50,075 nt of DNA from Desulfococcaceae bacterium (GTDB lineage Bacteria; Desulfobacterota; Desulfobacteria; Desulfobacterales; Desulfosalsimonadaceae): contig JAQYVU010000023.1 in assembly GCA_030145385.1 (NCBI GenBank), forward strand, positions 1 to 50,075. The letters are read 5' to 3'. Below the pieces are notes generated by a model. The model did not search any database. It was given only the letters and a program-made list of their open reading frames with translations, and was not told the origin of the DNA. Shown here piece by piece: positions 1 through 9,382 of the stretch. A program made the translations under genes and the position numbers. Each line of letters opens with the position of its first letter. The first letter of the stretch is position 1.

Positions 1-435
1 GTTGGCATCAATCACAAAAACATGCTCAAGCGTGGGGATGCGTTCGGTAAATTTGATCACTTTTTCATAGATTTCCGGCTTGGAAACCATCAGCAGTTTA
101 ACCCCGCTGTCCTTGATAATATATTCCCAGGTGCTTTCCAGTTCTGCTTCGTACATGGGGACAAACCGGGCGCCCGTACCGTAGGTGGCGAATGCGGCGA
201 TCGCCCATTCCGGGCGGTTGTTTCCGATAAAGCCGACCACATCATTCTTGCCGATGCCCTGCTGCACCAGGCCGCCTCTGAGATTGTCAACACGCCGTCC
301 CGCATCACCGTAGGTCATCCAGTTAAGCGCGGTTTTGGTTTCATTTTTCAATCCAAAAAGCGGGTTGTCTTTAAATTGTTTCACGCCTTTTTCAAACAGG
401 TCCACAAGATTGATCGGAGTTTCAAACTTCTGCAT
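1..435 (-). CDS. AMP-dependent long-chain acyl-CoA synthetase, N-terminal part
   Basis: The reverse complement of 1-435 gives 145 codons open to the window edge, starting at ATG 435-433 behind an AGGGAG ribosome site. The protein begins MQKFETPINLVDLFEKG and contains GNNRPEWAIAAFATYGTGA, the substrate-entry segment typical of fatty-acid CoA ligases, followed by VPMYEAELESTWEYI. The family activates carboxylic acids with ATP and CoA through an acyl-adenylate. Only the first quarter is present, so the P-loop and adenylation motifs lie outside the window and substrate cannot be judged. It is oriented away from the rest of the window. Confidence 0.85.
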   Translation of the reverse strand, partial: MQKFETPINLVDLFEKGVKQFKDNPLFGLKNETKTALNWMTYGDAGRRVDNLRGGLVQQGIGKNDVVGFIGNNRPEWAIAAFATYGTGARFVPMYEAELESTWEYIIKDSGVKLLMVSKPEIYEKVIKFTERIPTLEHVFVIDAN

Positions 436-1009
436 TCAATATTCTCCCTGTTGCTTGGGCCGGAATTTTCATCAATCCGGCAAATTAAATTTATTTGATG
501 ATTTTAGCGATCTGTTAATTTTTGCAAAAAATATACCAGCCGCGATTTTATTTTTAACTATTTTAAATAATAGTCTAATTGCCTAAAAACGAATACGAAG
601 GAAAAGTCCGGGTTCGGAATATTGGGGTGATTATGCCCCGGTTGATCGACGCAATCGGGGTGTTTAGCGCTTTATTACCTGAAATTAAGACAAAAAAATA
701 AATGGGTCAATTTTGACTCAAAAAGGGGTGCGGAGTGTGTGTCTATAATGATTTTTAAATGATGAATGGTTTTTTTAACTATTTTATCTCTCATTTTTTG
801 ACGCTGAACGTTCGATGTTCGATGGTCACACCCTTCGTATTCTAAATTATAATTTCAAATCTGAAATAAATATAAAAACAATTTTTTTAAAATTTAAAAC
901 GCTCAATTTAGGTCAAACTGTTTTATTTCTTTTTCCTTTTTTTTATTTAACACATTAATGACACCCACATAAATTCGCTGGTTGGGGTGCAGATGATTTC
1001 GAATGATCC
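436..1009. other. AT-rich intergenic region with an inverted-repeat-bounded segment
   Basis: No gene is supported here. The segment 591-842 is bounded by an 11-bp inverted repeat, GAATACGAAGG at 591-601 and CCTTCGTATTC at 832-842. Inside it lies the tandem TTCGATG TTCGATG around 811-824. The phrase TTTAACTATTTTA occurs both just before the left end (about 553) and inside near the right end (about 772). No transposase is visible. It may be a small non-autonomous element or ordinary promoter and terminator sequence. Confidence 0.4.
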
Positions 1010-1204
1010 TCAATGACGCCTCAGGTTTTTTTCGTTCGCCATCTGTATGTAAAAATTACCCGCGTCCAGCGTCCGCAGCATGGGAAGGAGCTCTCCACAA
1101 TCCACATCAGCGCTGTGGGTCAAATCATGATCCCCGCCCGGGCAGGTATGAACGCCGATTCGCTGGCGTTCATCCTCGGTAAAATGGGAAAAAACATATT
1201 TCAC
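1010..1204 (-). pseudogene. Fragment of MetE-like (cobalamin-independent methionine synthase family) core
   Basis: The 64 codons from GTG 1204 contain RIGVHTCPGGDHDLTHSAD followed by VDCGELLPMLRTLDAGNFYIQMANEK. I recognise this as the internal 'GVHTCPGGD..STHSADVDY..LLP.LF...GNFYI' block of the MetE C-terminal-domain family, which transfers methyl groups to thiols via zinc. A whole protein would be well over 300 residues, so this is an internal fragment. It begins as a 4-base GTGA overlap with the stop of the DUF3786 gene, which looks like a deletion junction rather than true coupling. It is unlikely to be functional. Confidence 0.6.
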
Positions 1205-2004
1205 CCATGTGTAGCAGCCAGTTTTTCAAACATTTTGGCCAGGCCTGTCGTAAGCGTATAAATATTTTCAACGGGCAGGTTTTTATCTGCTGTGGTATCG
1301 AAAAAAAGATTCAGATCCGATTCAAGACCGTCTTCTGGATTATTGTAGCAGATGAGTATGGGCAAAAGCGGCAGCGGTTTGATGATCAGGGCGATATCCG
1401 CATCATAATGATTTTCAACCGGCTGGCCGTTGAACAGTTCAATGAGGTCTTCGAAAAAAGACGGATTTGAATCGGCAATCTTTTTAAAAAGCTTAACGCA
1501 TTGATGTTCAAAAAATCGGGCCCAGTCCTTAGATGTTTCCAGTTCCCGGAACGGAACCCAGGTCTCAGTCAGGGCCAGTCCTTTGCCTGACAGGATATAT
1601 TTTAACACGGGCGGTGCAATCCAGTGATTGACATGAATATCGGTTGAAATTTCACCATTTGTGTCAACGCTGAAATCTTTTCCCATGATTTTTATAGTCA
1701 ATCTGCCATTTGAAAACGTTCCGCCAAGCAAACCTGCTCTGGACGCAAGGTCTGTCTGCCTGATTTTTTCTTTTAACCGGCCCATTACTTCAAGATAACC
1801 CTGCTCTGCCCTGGATTCATATTTAACATTTTCGCCACCGTAAGTGTTCAGGGTGTCTTCATCAATAAACGGACAATCACCTAAAGAAATCTGGCCTTGA
1901 AACACTGCTGCCGCAAATGCAAGGCAGGTCGGTTTGTTGCATTTGCGGCAATTGGTTTTTGGCAATAATTTAAATACTTGCATGGTATTTTTGAATTTTT
2001 CCAT
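1201..2004 (-). CDS. DUF3786 protein with AcsC-type [4Fe-4S] N-terminal domain (copy 1)
   Basis: This 267-residue protein has an N-terminal four-cysteine domain (C19-x2-C22-x4-C27-x16-C44, phrase KLLPKTNCRKCNKPTCLAF). It has the same cysteine spacing as the iron-sulfur domain of AcsC encoded at 37392 in this window. The remainder matches the DUF3786 family: WVPFRELETS, then PLPLLPILICYNNPEDGLE and LFFDTTAD. DUF3786 has no established function known to me; the shared domain suggests a corrinoid or C1-related electron-transfer role, which is inference. A paralogue lies at 3025-3831 and a broken one near 39.8 kb. The stop codon is followed at once by a MetE-like fragment. Confidence 0.85.
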   Translation of the reverse strand: MEKFKNTMQVFKLLPKTNCRKCNKPTCLAFAAAVFQGQISLGDCPFIDEDTLNTYGGENVKYESRAEQGYLEVMGRLKEKIRQTDLASRAGLLGGTFSNGRLTIKIMGKDFSVDTNGEISTDIHVNHWIAPPVLKYILSGKGLALTETWVPFRELETSKDWARFFEHQCVKLFKKIADSNPSFFEDLIELFNGQPVENHYDADIALIIKPLPLLPILICYNNPEDGLESDLNLFFDTTADKNLPVENIYTLTTGLAKMFEKLAATHG

Positions 2005-2041
2005 TTCAGATCCGGTCCTTTTCGTTGTTTAAATATACCAT

Positions 2042-2207
2042 ATGATAACCTCATAAAAAGTAGCAGGATGGCTAAGTCAAAAGTGCCACCAAATTTTATG
2101 AAATTGGCAAGACGTAGTGGTTTTTCAGGCTTGAGATAATACAAGTCGTATATTGAGCGTCTGAAAAACCGCTACAACGCAGCAGATGGGGCTTTTGACG
2201 ACGCCAG
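2042..2207. repeat. MITE-like dispersed repeat, copy A
   Basis: The stretch 2054-2206 shares long blocks with 18165-18302: AAAAAGTAGCAGGATGGCTA, then CGTAGTGGTTTTTCAGGC, then GTCTGAAAAA.CGCTACAACG and CAG.AGATGGG.CTTTT. The element is an imperfect overall hairpin: the block near 2114-2132 is the inverse of that near 2159-2180. Copy A is more diverged at its ends than copy B. Its right end lies inside the reading frame of the DUF2284 remnant, where it supplies the last codons and the TAG stop. Confidence 0.7.
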
Positions 2208-2514
2208 CACGATAAGCCCCGCCACCCAGCTTAAGTCATCGTTATCTGATGAATTTTTATTTTCCGCCTTTTGGCCCGGCCATCCGGAGGATACCATCAA
2301 TTGAGTGACATCAATACCAAAACCTGACATAGACGGACGGGCAACATCTATGTGCCGGCATGGTTTATTTTCCGCTACCACACAGCACGTTTCCTGATCG
2401 TCACAAAACAAGTCTTTACATGATCCGCCGGCAAATCCTTTTGCGTTTTCAAAACCTATTTTGATGGCTTTTTGCTTCAATGGTCAACTGTTCAAGCTGC
2501 CGTTTTGATATCAA
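2172..2514 (-). pseudogene. DUF2284 metal-binding protein, truncated and frameshifted
   Basis: The open part (2172-2480) encodes GFAGGSCKDLFC, then CCVVAENKPCRHI, ARPSMSGFGIDV and SSGWP, the cysteine-rich C-terminal half of DUF2284 predicted metal-binding proteins. Upstream, codons from TTG 2514 read ISKRQLEQLTIEA in another frame, joining across an A-run at about 2470-2475, so there is a one-base frameshift. The family's N-terminal cysteine motif is missing. The final nine codons (SSKAPSAAL) and stop derive from repeat copy A, so the natural 3' end has been replaced. Confidence 0.6.
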
Positions 2515-2526
2515 GATGTTTTCCTT

Positions 2527-2811
2527 TTATTTTAAGCGCTCACCCATCACGCGGCCAATTCTCATTGCTTTTTTCCAGACTTCTTTCTGATCCTCTGTCT
2601 TGCCGTATTTAACATCAGATGCCTTTGTTTCGGTATCAATTATATCACTTCTAAATGCGCTCATCTCGCAATCATCCCCCACACCGCAGAACGCACAAAC
2701 AATATTTCCCTGAACCGTGACCTGCCCGGTAAGATCCATGTTTTCATATTCTTTGAACTCGGCAGCCAATGCTTGATTGACAGCGATCAGTGCCTCTGGC
2801 GCAAGTCCGGG
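2527..2811 (-). pseudogene. Probable flavodoxin/FMN-reductase-family C-terminal fragment
   Basis: From an in-frame stop at 2812-2814 the minus strand reads PGLAPEALIAVNQALAAEFK, a middle with NIVCAFCGVGDDCEMSAF, and an end KKAMRIGRVMGERLK. The ending resembles the 'A..lGk.la' terminus of flavodoxin-like NAD(P)H:FMN reductases, and 'GVGDDCE' recalls iron-sulfur flavoprotein relatives. No N-terminal FMN-binding segment is found upstream, and the only starts are internal (TTG at 2769). It is best read as a decayed 3' fragment; the family call is tentative. Confidence 0.35.
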
Positions 2812-3024
2812 TCAGGACGGTTGCAACCAGTTTACCTTATAATCCAGCAGATGAGCGACTCTGGCTGGCCCGAAGGGCGAAAAAATTTTCAGAAAAATTC
2901 GATGTAAAAAAACAGAGTGTTTCTTACATGAACCATAGCTGTCGAAACAACCAAATATTATTAAATAAAATAATAATATTTTTCAGCTTTATGAAAAATA
3001 TTCGTGGCAATCCCAGGCTAACGT

Positions 3025-3831
3025 TTATTGGACACCATGCCTTAAGGCGATCTTCTCAAACATCAAAGCAAAACCTTCACAAAACGTATAAATGGATTCA
3101 ATATCAAGATTGTCATCAGACGTAGAATCAAAATAGATATGAAGATCAGGCTCAAGTCCATCTTCCGGTTTCCAGTAGCAAACCATTATGGGGAAAAGAG
3201 GCAAGGGATACAAAATAATTGAAATATCGGAATCAATATGGCTGACAATTCGCTTTCCATCGAAGATTTCCAGCATATCTTTAAACAGGTCCGTATAGGT
3301 ATCGGCAACCCGCTTTAACGGTTTTTCACAACGTTGTTGAAAATGAGCAAATCGGGGAGGCCCGCCAGTCAGCTCTCGAAATGTGATCCAATTTCCGTTC
3401 GGAGATTTACCCGATCCGTTCAAGATATAGTTCAATGCCGGCACAGCCATATATGCATTGATATGAACTTCAGAGGATATGTTGCCCCTGGTATCAACAC
3501 TGAATTCTTTACCAAAGATTTTTATGGTCAGTTTATTGTTGGAGAACCCGGCTCCCAGTCGTTTTGCTGCATCAGAAAGATCAGTCAAAGATACCTTCTG
3601 CTTTAGTTCTTCAATGGCTTCTGCTTTATATTCATCAACGGTATTGGGTTTCTCAATTGCCCCCCCATACCGTTCAATTACTTCTTTTTCCAAATAAGGA
3701 CACGCATGAATTGATTTTTTTTCCTTAAACACAGCCACTGCAAATGCCAGGCAGGTTTTTTCATTACACTCTTTACAGTTAGAACCATTCAACAACTTAT
3801 AGATTTCCATGGGATTACTGATATGTGACAT
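3025..3831 (-). CDS. DUF3786 protein with AcsC-type [4Fe-4S] N-terminal domain (copy 2)
   Basis: At 268 residues this is a paralogue of the protein at 1201-2004, with identically spaced cysteines C19, C22, C27 and C44 (SNCKECNEKTCLAF). It shares the phrases NNKLTIKIFGKEFSVDT.G and PLPLFPIMVCYWKPEDGLE. The N-terminal domain is that of the corrinoid iron-sulfur protein large subunit; the rest is DUF3786. It lies 19 bases downstream of an iron-sulfur-flavoprotein-like gene on the same strand, so the two are probably cotranscribed and may exchange electrons. Function is unknown. Confidence 0.85.
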   Translation of the reverse strand: MSHISNPMEIYKLLNGSNCKECNEKTCLAFAVAVFKEKKSIHACPYLEKEVIERYGGAIEKPNTVDEYKAEAIEELKQKVSLTDLSDAAKRLGAGFSNNKLTIKIFGKEFSVDTRGNISSEVHINAYMAVPALNYILNGSGKSPNGNWITFRELTGGPPRFAHFQQRCEKPLKRVADTYTDLFKDMLEIFDGKRIVSHIDSDISIILYPLPLFPIMVCYWKPEDGLEPDLHIYFDSTSDDNLDIESIYTFCEGFALMFEKIALRHGVQ

Positions 3832-3850
3832 CCAAGAATATTCCTTTATA

Positions 3851-4486
3851 TTACCTGATAAAATTAGTCATGATTTTGGCAGCCGGCTCAGGGGCGGGAA
3901 ATTGCTCTTTTCCGTGTCCGATAATTTTCATGATCCATGCCATATTTTTACCTAAAACCGACATGATCTGCTTCCCTTCGCCATCCTGCTCCATTTCCCC
4001 GGGGGCAAGACCATGGGCCACATTCCAGTAATTTGAAGAGGGCATGATCATTTCGGAGTAATTTATATAATGATTTAGGGAGTCAACCGTGGGAATTCCT
4101 CCGGATCGCCTGACAGCGGCAACAGCGGCACCGACTTTGTTTCGGAACAGGCCGCCGTTAACCGAAGAAACGAAAAAGGCTCTGTCAAGGAAGGATTTCA
4201 TTGTCCCTGCAACACCGGAAAAGTGAACAGGAGAACCAAGCAGAATGCCGTCGGCCGCTTTAATCTTCTGAATCCATTCATTCACCGGATCGTCTTTCAT
4301 GGAACACGCTTCATTTTGATTTTTCACACAGCCGTGACAGGCAATGCATCCCTGTATCTTTTTTTTACCAACATGGATTATCTCCGTCTCAATGCCTTCA
4401 TTTTCCAGCTCATCAAAAACCATGTTCAATGAACAGGCTGTATTTCCCTTTTTATTGGGGCTGCCGTTAAATCCAATAACTTTCAT
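3851..4486 (-). CDS. NADPH-dependent FMN reductase / iron-sulfur flavoprotein family
   Basis: The 211-residue protein opens MKVIGFNGSPNKKGNTACSL, the phosphate-binding loop of flavodoxin-fold FMN reductases. It then has the compact cysteine cluster CIACHGCVKNQNEAC (about residues 47-61), which in iron-sulfur flavoproteins binds a [4Fe-4S] cluster. GILLGSPVHFSGVAGTMKSF is the conserved flavin-binding segment, and RRSGGIPTVDSLNHYI is typical of the subgroup. It likely shuttles electrons between ferredoxin-like donors and an unknown acceptor. The downstream DUF3786 gene is the natural partner candidate. Start ATG 4486 has an AGGAGAATAA site upstream. Confidence 0.85.
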   Translation of the reverse strand: MKVIGFNGSPNKKGNTACSLNMVFDELENEGIETEIIHVGKKKIQGCIACHGCVKNQNEACSMKDDPVNEWIQKIKAADGILLGSPVHFSGVAGTMKSFLDRAFFVSSVNGGLFRNKVGAAVAAVRRSGGIPTVDSLNHYINYSEMIMPSSNYWNVAHGLAPGEMEQDGEGKQIMSVLGKNMAWIMKIIGHGKEQFPAPEPAAKIMTNFIR

Positions 4487-4541
4487 ATTTATTCTCCTTT
4501 ATAAGTTTTGGTTATATCATTCGCTGATGGCCAGCTGATCT

Positions 4542-4949
4542 TTATGGGCTTTTAGAAACCCTGAATAACGGGAGAAGATCCCCAGGTTTATCAACAAAAA
4601 AAGGTGCCGTTACACCGGTGGAGACCCCGGAGATCACCAGTACCGGCAATGCATATTCCGGTACCAGCAGCCGGGCAATTCCCCACATTCCCACCGGTAA
4701 AACAAGAAGTTTCAAAACGGTCCACAGGGCCACCTTTTGCAAATCTTTGCCGTCAAACCGCTGCAACGAAAAATAGTCCACGTTCAGAAAGGCCAGAAAC
4801 AGCAGGGGCATCATTAAATGCAGCACCGCCGGGGTTAAGATTCCTGACGGCCCGGGCATGAATACCCCGCCCAAAATCCCGGTTATTGCCATTCCGATCA
4901 GTAATAAATCCTTAAGCCTGAACACGATTGTCTCCCGATTCCGGATCAA
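4542..4949 (-). pseudogene. Truncated bile acid:sodium symporter-like (BASS) membrane protein
   Basis: The 135 codons from TTG 4949 have hydrophobic segments DLLLIGMAITGILGGVFMPG, HLMMPLLFLAFLNVDYFSL, LWTVLKLLVLPVGMWGIARL and VLVISGVSTGVTAPFF. This resembles the N-terminal half of BASS-type transporters. It then runs into a short unrelated tail (VDKPGDLLPLFRVSKSP) and a stop, so the C-terminal half is lost. The TTG start overlaps the TGA of the fragment upstream. I infer a deletion remnant; the family assignment is moderate. Confidence 0.45.
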
Positions 4950-5147
4950 TTTCCGTTGACAGTGTTTTTGATGATGTTGTAATCAGCTTTGTACATAGTT
5001 ATATCAGAAAATGAGCAATTGCCAAGCCCACTGTAGCTGTATTTAGTCATAAAGCCCAGATTAACATGAACAGGGTCCCCCCCATTGGTCATCATGGTAA
5101 GCAATGTATAAAGGATCTTCTCCACACCATATGCATCTGTTCTTCAT
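4946..5147 (-). pseudogene. Fragment of DNA-3-methyladenine glycosylase I (tag) fused to unknown sequence
   Basis: From ATG 5147, behind AGGAGAGAA, the minus strand reads MKNRCIWCGEDPLYIAYHDD then QWG. This is the diagnostic N-terminus of Tag ('RC.W....P.Y..YHD.EWG'), the enzyme that excises 3-methyladenine from DNA. The match ends at a run of seven G at about 5076-5082. Shifting frame there, the sequence continues GDPVHVNLGFMTKYSYSG to a TGA at 4946 and no longer resembles Tag. Only about 23 of some 190 residues survive. Confidence 0.6.
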
Positions 5148-5603
5148 TTCTCTCCTGTGCCCGGCATCCTGCATATTGTTTTTAAATTACGATAATCTTC
5201 CTGAATCAAAGGTAAGAAAAGACCTGACATTTGTTCGTGCAATCACAACCTTTGAGTATTTCCGTTACACCACAAGATGTGCTAAAATTTTGATGTAAAA
5301 AAACAAGCAACGTTACGTAAAGTTATCGATATTCTCCACTATTTTAAAAGTTTGCAATACTGAAGGTTTGCCGACCTATATAAATAAAAAAGCCCGTCTT
5401 GATATCAGACAGGCTTTTTTATTATAGAGGCTTAACTCGGGTATATAATAGCTGGGGAGGATCAATGCAATCTGAAACATCGCCCTCTTTTTAGTCCCTT
5501 ACAGTCGGTCACATAATCACAACAAAAAAACACAAAACTTGCACTTCAAGGGTGACACCTTTCGTGTTGCTTCAGGCGCACTCTATGAAGGCTTTCAAAG
5601 TAA
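5148..5603. other. Intergenic region, no gene recognised apart from a terminator
   Basis: I see no supported gene. The region holds the terminator at 5386-5420. GATGTAAAAAAACA near 5290 also occurs near 2900, where it belongs to a small inverted repeat (ATGTAA / TTACAT). This may be a shared promoter or repeat fragment. Confidence 0.3.
5386..5420. terminator. Bidirectional rho-independent terminator
   Basis: AAAAAAGCC at 5386-5394 pairs with GGCTTTTTT at 5412-5420. An inner GTCT/AGAC helix is separated by one mismatch, and the loop is TGATATC. The A-run and T-run flank the stem, so it can act on either strand. It lies downstream of the minus-strand selenoperoxiredoxin gene. Confidence 0.75.
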
Positions 5604-6323
5604 TTAGTCAAATGCCATGCTCGTCTTCCATTCTTTCCAAACGTTTCCAACAAGGTCAACTCCCGGTTTTAAGGTCATTTTTCCCGGTTTCCATCCAGAC
5701 GGTGTTGCTTCCGTTCCCTTGCTTTCGCGTACTAGCTGAAACGCCTGAATTTGTCTTAATGATTCACTGATGTTTCTTCCCACCGGCGGTGTCAGGACTT
5801 CAAATCCCTGGACCACGCCGTCAGGATCAATAATAAAACGGCCCCGGGTTTCAACGCCGGCATCGTCGTCATAGACTCCGAAAAGGGTGCCGACCTTGCC
5901 ACCGGCATCCGACAGCATAGGAAAAGGAACGCCGCCATCAACCATTTTTGACAGTTCGTTATCGTTCCACATTTTATGAACAAACACACTGTCGATACTC
6001 ATGGAAAGGACTTCAGCGCCAAGTTTTTGAAATTCAGGAAATTTTTCAGCAACTGCTGAAATTTCAGTAGCTCAGACAAATGTGAAATCACCAGGATAAA
6101 AGCAGAGCACCACCCATTTTCCCAGGTATTCGGATAAATTAATATTAACAAACTTACCGTTTAAATAGGCCGGTGCGGAAAAATCCGGCGCTTTTTTTCC
6201 GACTTTTATCATGGTTTTTGTCTCCTCTGGCTTGGATTCTACAACACGTCCCTTTTCCGAAACAGTTTCTCCTGCTGGCCCGCCGGTGGGGCGGGCACAT
6301 CCCGGTTTAAAATCTTCGGGCAT
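5604..6323 (-). CDS. prxU: Selenocysteine-containing peroxiredoxin (1-Sec type)
   Basis: The gene has 239 codons if the in-frame TGA at 6074-6072 is read as selenocysteine (residue 84). The protein before it ends [11 protein letters not shown] and the one after begins [14 protein letters not shown], reproducing the FTFVCPTE peroxidatic motif of AhpC/Prx with U for C. Both halves are in one frame and conserved (APDFSAP upstream; [32 protein letters not shown] downstream), so this is not a degraded gene. The C-terminal resolving motif (VCPAxW in 2-Cys enzymes) reads ATPSGW, without cysteine. It has an N-terminal extension of about 37 residues; [14 protein letters not shown] is an alternative internal start. 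It reduces peroxides and lies downstream of katG and perR. Confidence 0.92.
6044..6061 (-). promoter_or_regulatory. Candidate bacterial SECIS hairpin
   Basis: On the minus strand TTTCAGC, loop AGTT and GCTGAAA form a perfect 7-bp stem. The loop begins 17 bases after the UGA and has G at its second position. This fits the usual bSECIS rules: apical loop 16-37 bases after UGA, a G in the first two loop positions, and a stem of at least 4 bp. It would recruit SelB to insert selenocysteine. selA, selB and selC are not in this window. Confidence 0.8.
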
Positions 6324-6626
6324 GGCTTTTCTCCTTAGTCTTGTTTTCGAGGTTTCAGGTTAATTGTTTTTACTCCGGGGCACCAAGCCGGGCTATAGTT
6401 GGTCAACAACCCCGAGAATGACCCGAAGCAGAGTTTCTGGTGAAATGGGTTGAATATCAATCATGGATTTTTACTTCTTTGAACCGGCCAAGATGCTCCC
6501 GCTGGTCATAATCGCGTCATTGAGCGTTCAAAACATTTGTCAGTTCATGACGACTATCGCTTCCTGCTTATCCGATTCGCATTTCAGCATACGCGTCAGA
6601 AACTCTCGAAGACTTTTATGCTACGA
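6324..6626. other. Intergenic region between prxU and katG
   Basis: No gene or convincing terminator is seen. An AAGGAG-like site (6330s) precedes the prxU start. I found no copy of the PerR-like box seen before katG and perR, so control of prxU by that regulator is not supported here. Confidence 0.4.
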
Positions 6627-8843
<2,217 letters not shown>

Positions 8844-8867
8844 TTAGCTTAGAGATCAGATATTATT

Positions 8868-8882
8868 TGATAATGACTATCA
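8868..8882. promoter_or_regulatory. PerR/Fur-like operator upstream of katG
   Basis: TGATAATGACTATCA is a 7-1-7 inverted repeat (6 of 7 positions match) ending 43 bases before the katG start codon. The minus-strand reading TTAATTGATAGTCATTATCA aligns with a second site before the regulator gene (9368-9382), sharing TTAATTGATA and ATTAT. The layout agrees with the Per-box consensus TTATAATNATTATAA. Confidence 0.65.
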
Positions 8883-8902
8883 ATTAATGGCAAAAAAATA
8901 TA

Positions 8903-9346
8903 CTAAACTTTTTCTGCCATACAATCGCTGCATATACCGAAAAAGTCCAACCTGTGATTCAAAATTTTAAAATTGGTCTCTAATGCGACCTCTTTTTTCA
9001 TTTCATCCAGGCTATCCAGATCAGGATCGACAATTCTTTTACACTTGATACAGATGACGTGTGGATGGGGAATAGGCTTGTTTCCGTCATATCGGTTACT
9101 CCCATCCGGGAACCCTAACTCTAGAACTTCACCCAATGATTTAATCAATACAATATTTCTGTATACAGTGGCAAGACTCATTGTCGGAAAATCTTTTTTG
9201 ATTTCATCATAGATATCTTCAACACTGGGATGGCCGACACTTTTGGCAAGGATTTTAACGATAGCCAGTCGCTGAGGTGTTATCTTATGACCCTTATCCC
9301 TTAATTTTTGAATGATGATTTCAAATCTTTTTTTATGGTCTGCCAA
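8903..9346 (-). CDS. perR: Fur-family peroxide-responsive regulator (PerR-like)
   Basis: This 147-residue protein has the Fur winged helix (HKITPQRLAIVKIL, then TMSLATVYRNIVLIKSLGEV) and the metal site HPHVICIKCKRIVD. Two CxxC pairs, CIKC and CSDC, would hold structural zinc as in PerR. Its position before katG, the operator between them and another before its own start indicate a peroxide-sensing repressor of katG with autoregulation. Fur proper is the alternative; the genomic context favours PerR. Confidence 0.85.
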   Translation of the reverse strand: MADHKKRFEIIIQKLRDKGHKITPQRLAIVKILAKSVGHPSVEDIYDEIKKDFPTMSLATVYRNIVLIKSLGEVLELGFPDGSNRYDGNKPIPHPHVICIKCKRIVDPDLDSLDEMKKEVALETNFKILNHRLDFFGICSDCMAEKV

Positions 9347-9367
9347 CTGAAGCCTCCTTGTTCTAAG

Positions 9368-9382
9368 TAATAATAGTTATCA
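9368..9382. promoter_or_regulatory. PerR/Fur-like operator upstream of perR
   Basis: TAATAATAGTTATCA is a 7-1-7 imperfect inverted repeat 22 bases before the regulator start codon. On the minus strand it reads TTAATTGATAACTATTATTA, closely matching the katG operator at 8868-8882. This suggests autoregulation. Confidence 0.6.

Noticed and set aside
22-498. 158-codon plus-strand frame at the window start
   Set aside because: Antisense to the acyl-CoA ligase, whose motifs are clear on the minus strand.
2812-2814. Second selenocysteine codon upstream of the flavodoxin-like fragment
   Set aside because: The frame before this TGA is closed by TAA within seven codons and no conserved flanking motif supports readthrough.
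6072-6074. In-frame TGA read as a nonsense mutation splitting a peroxiredoxin into two ORFs
   Set aside because: Both sides are in one frame and conserved, the TGA is at the catalytic cysteine position, and a bSECIS-like hairpin follows; selenocysteine explains it better.
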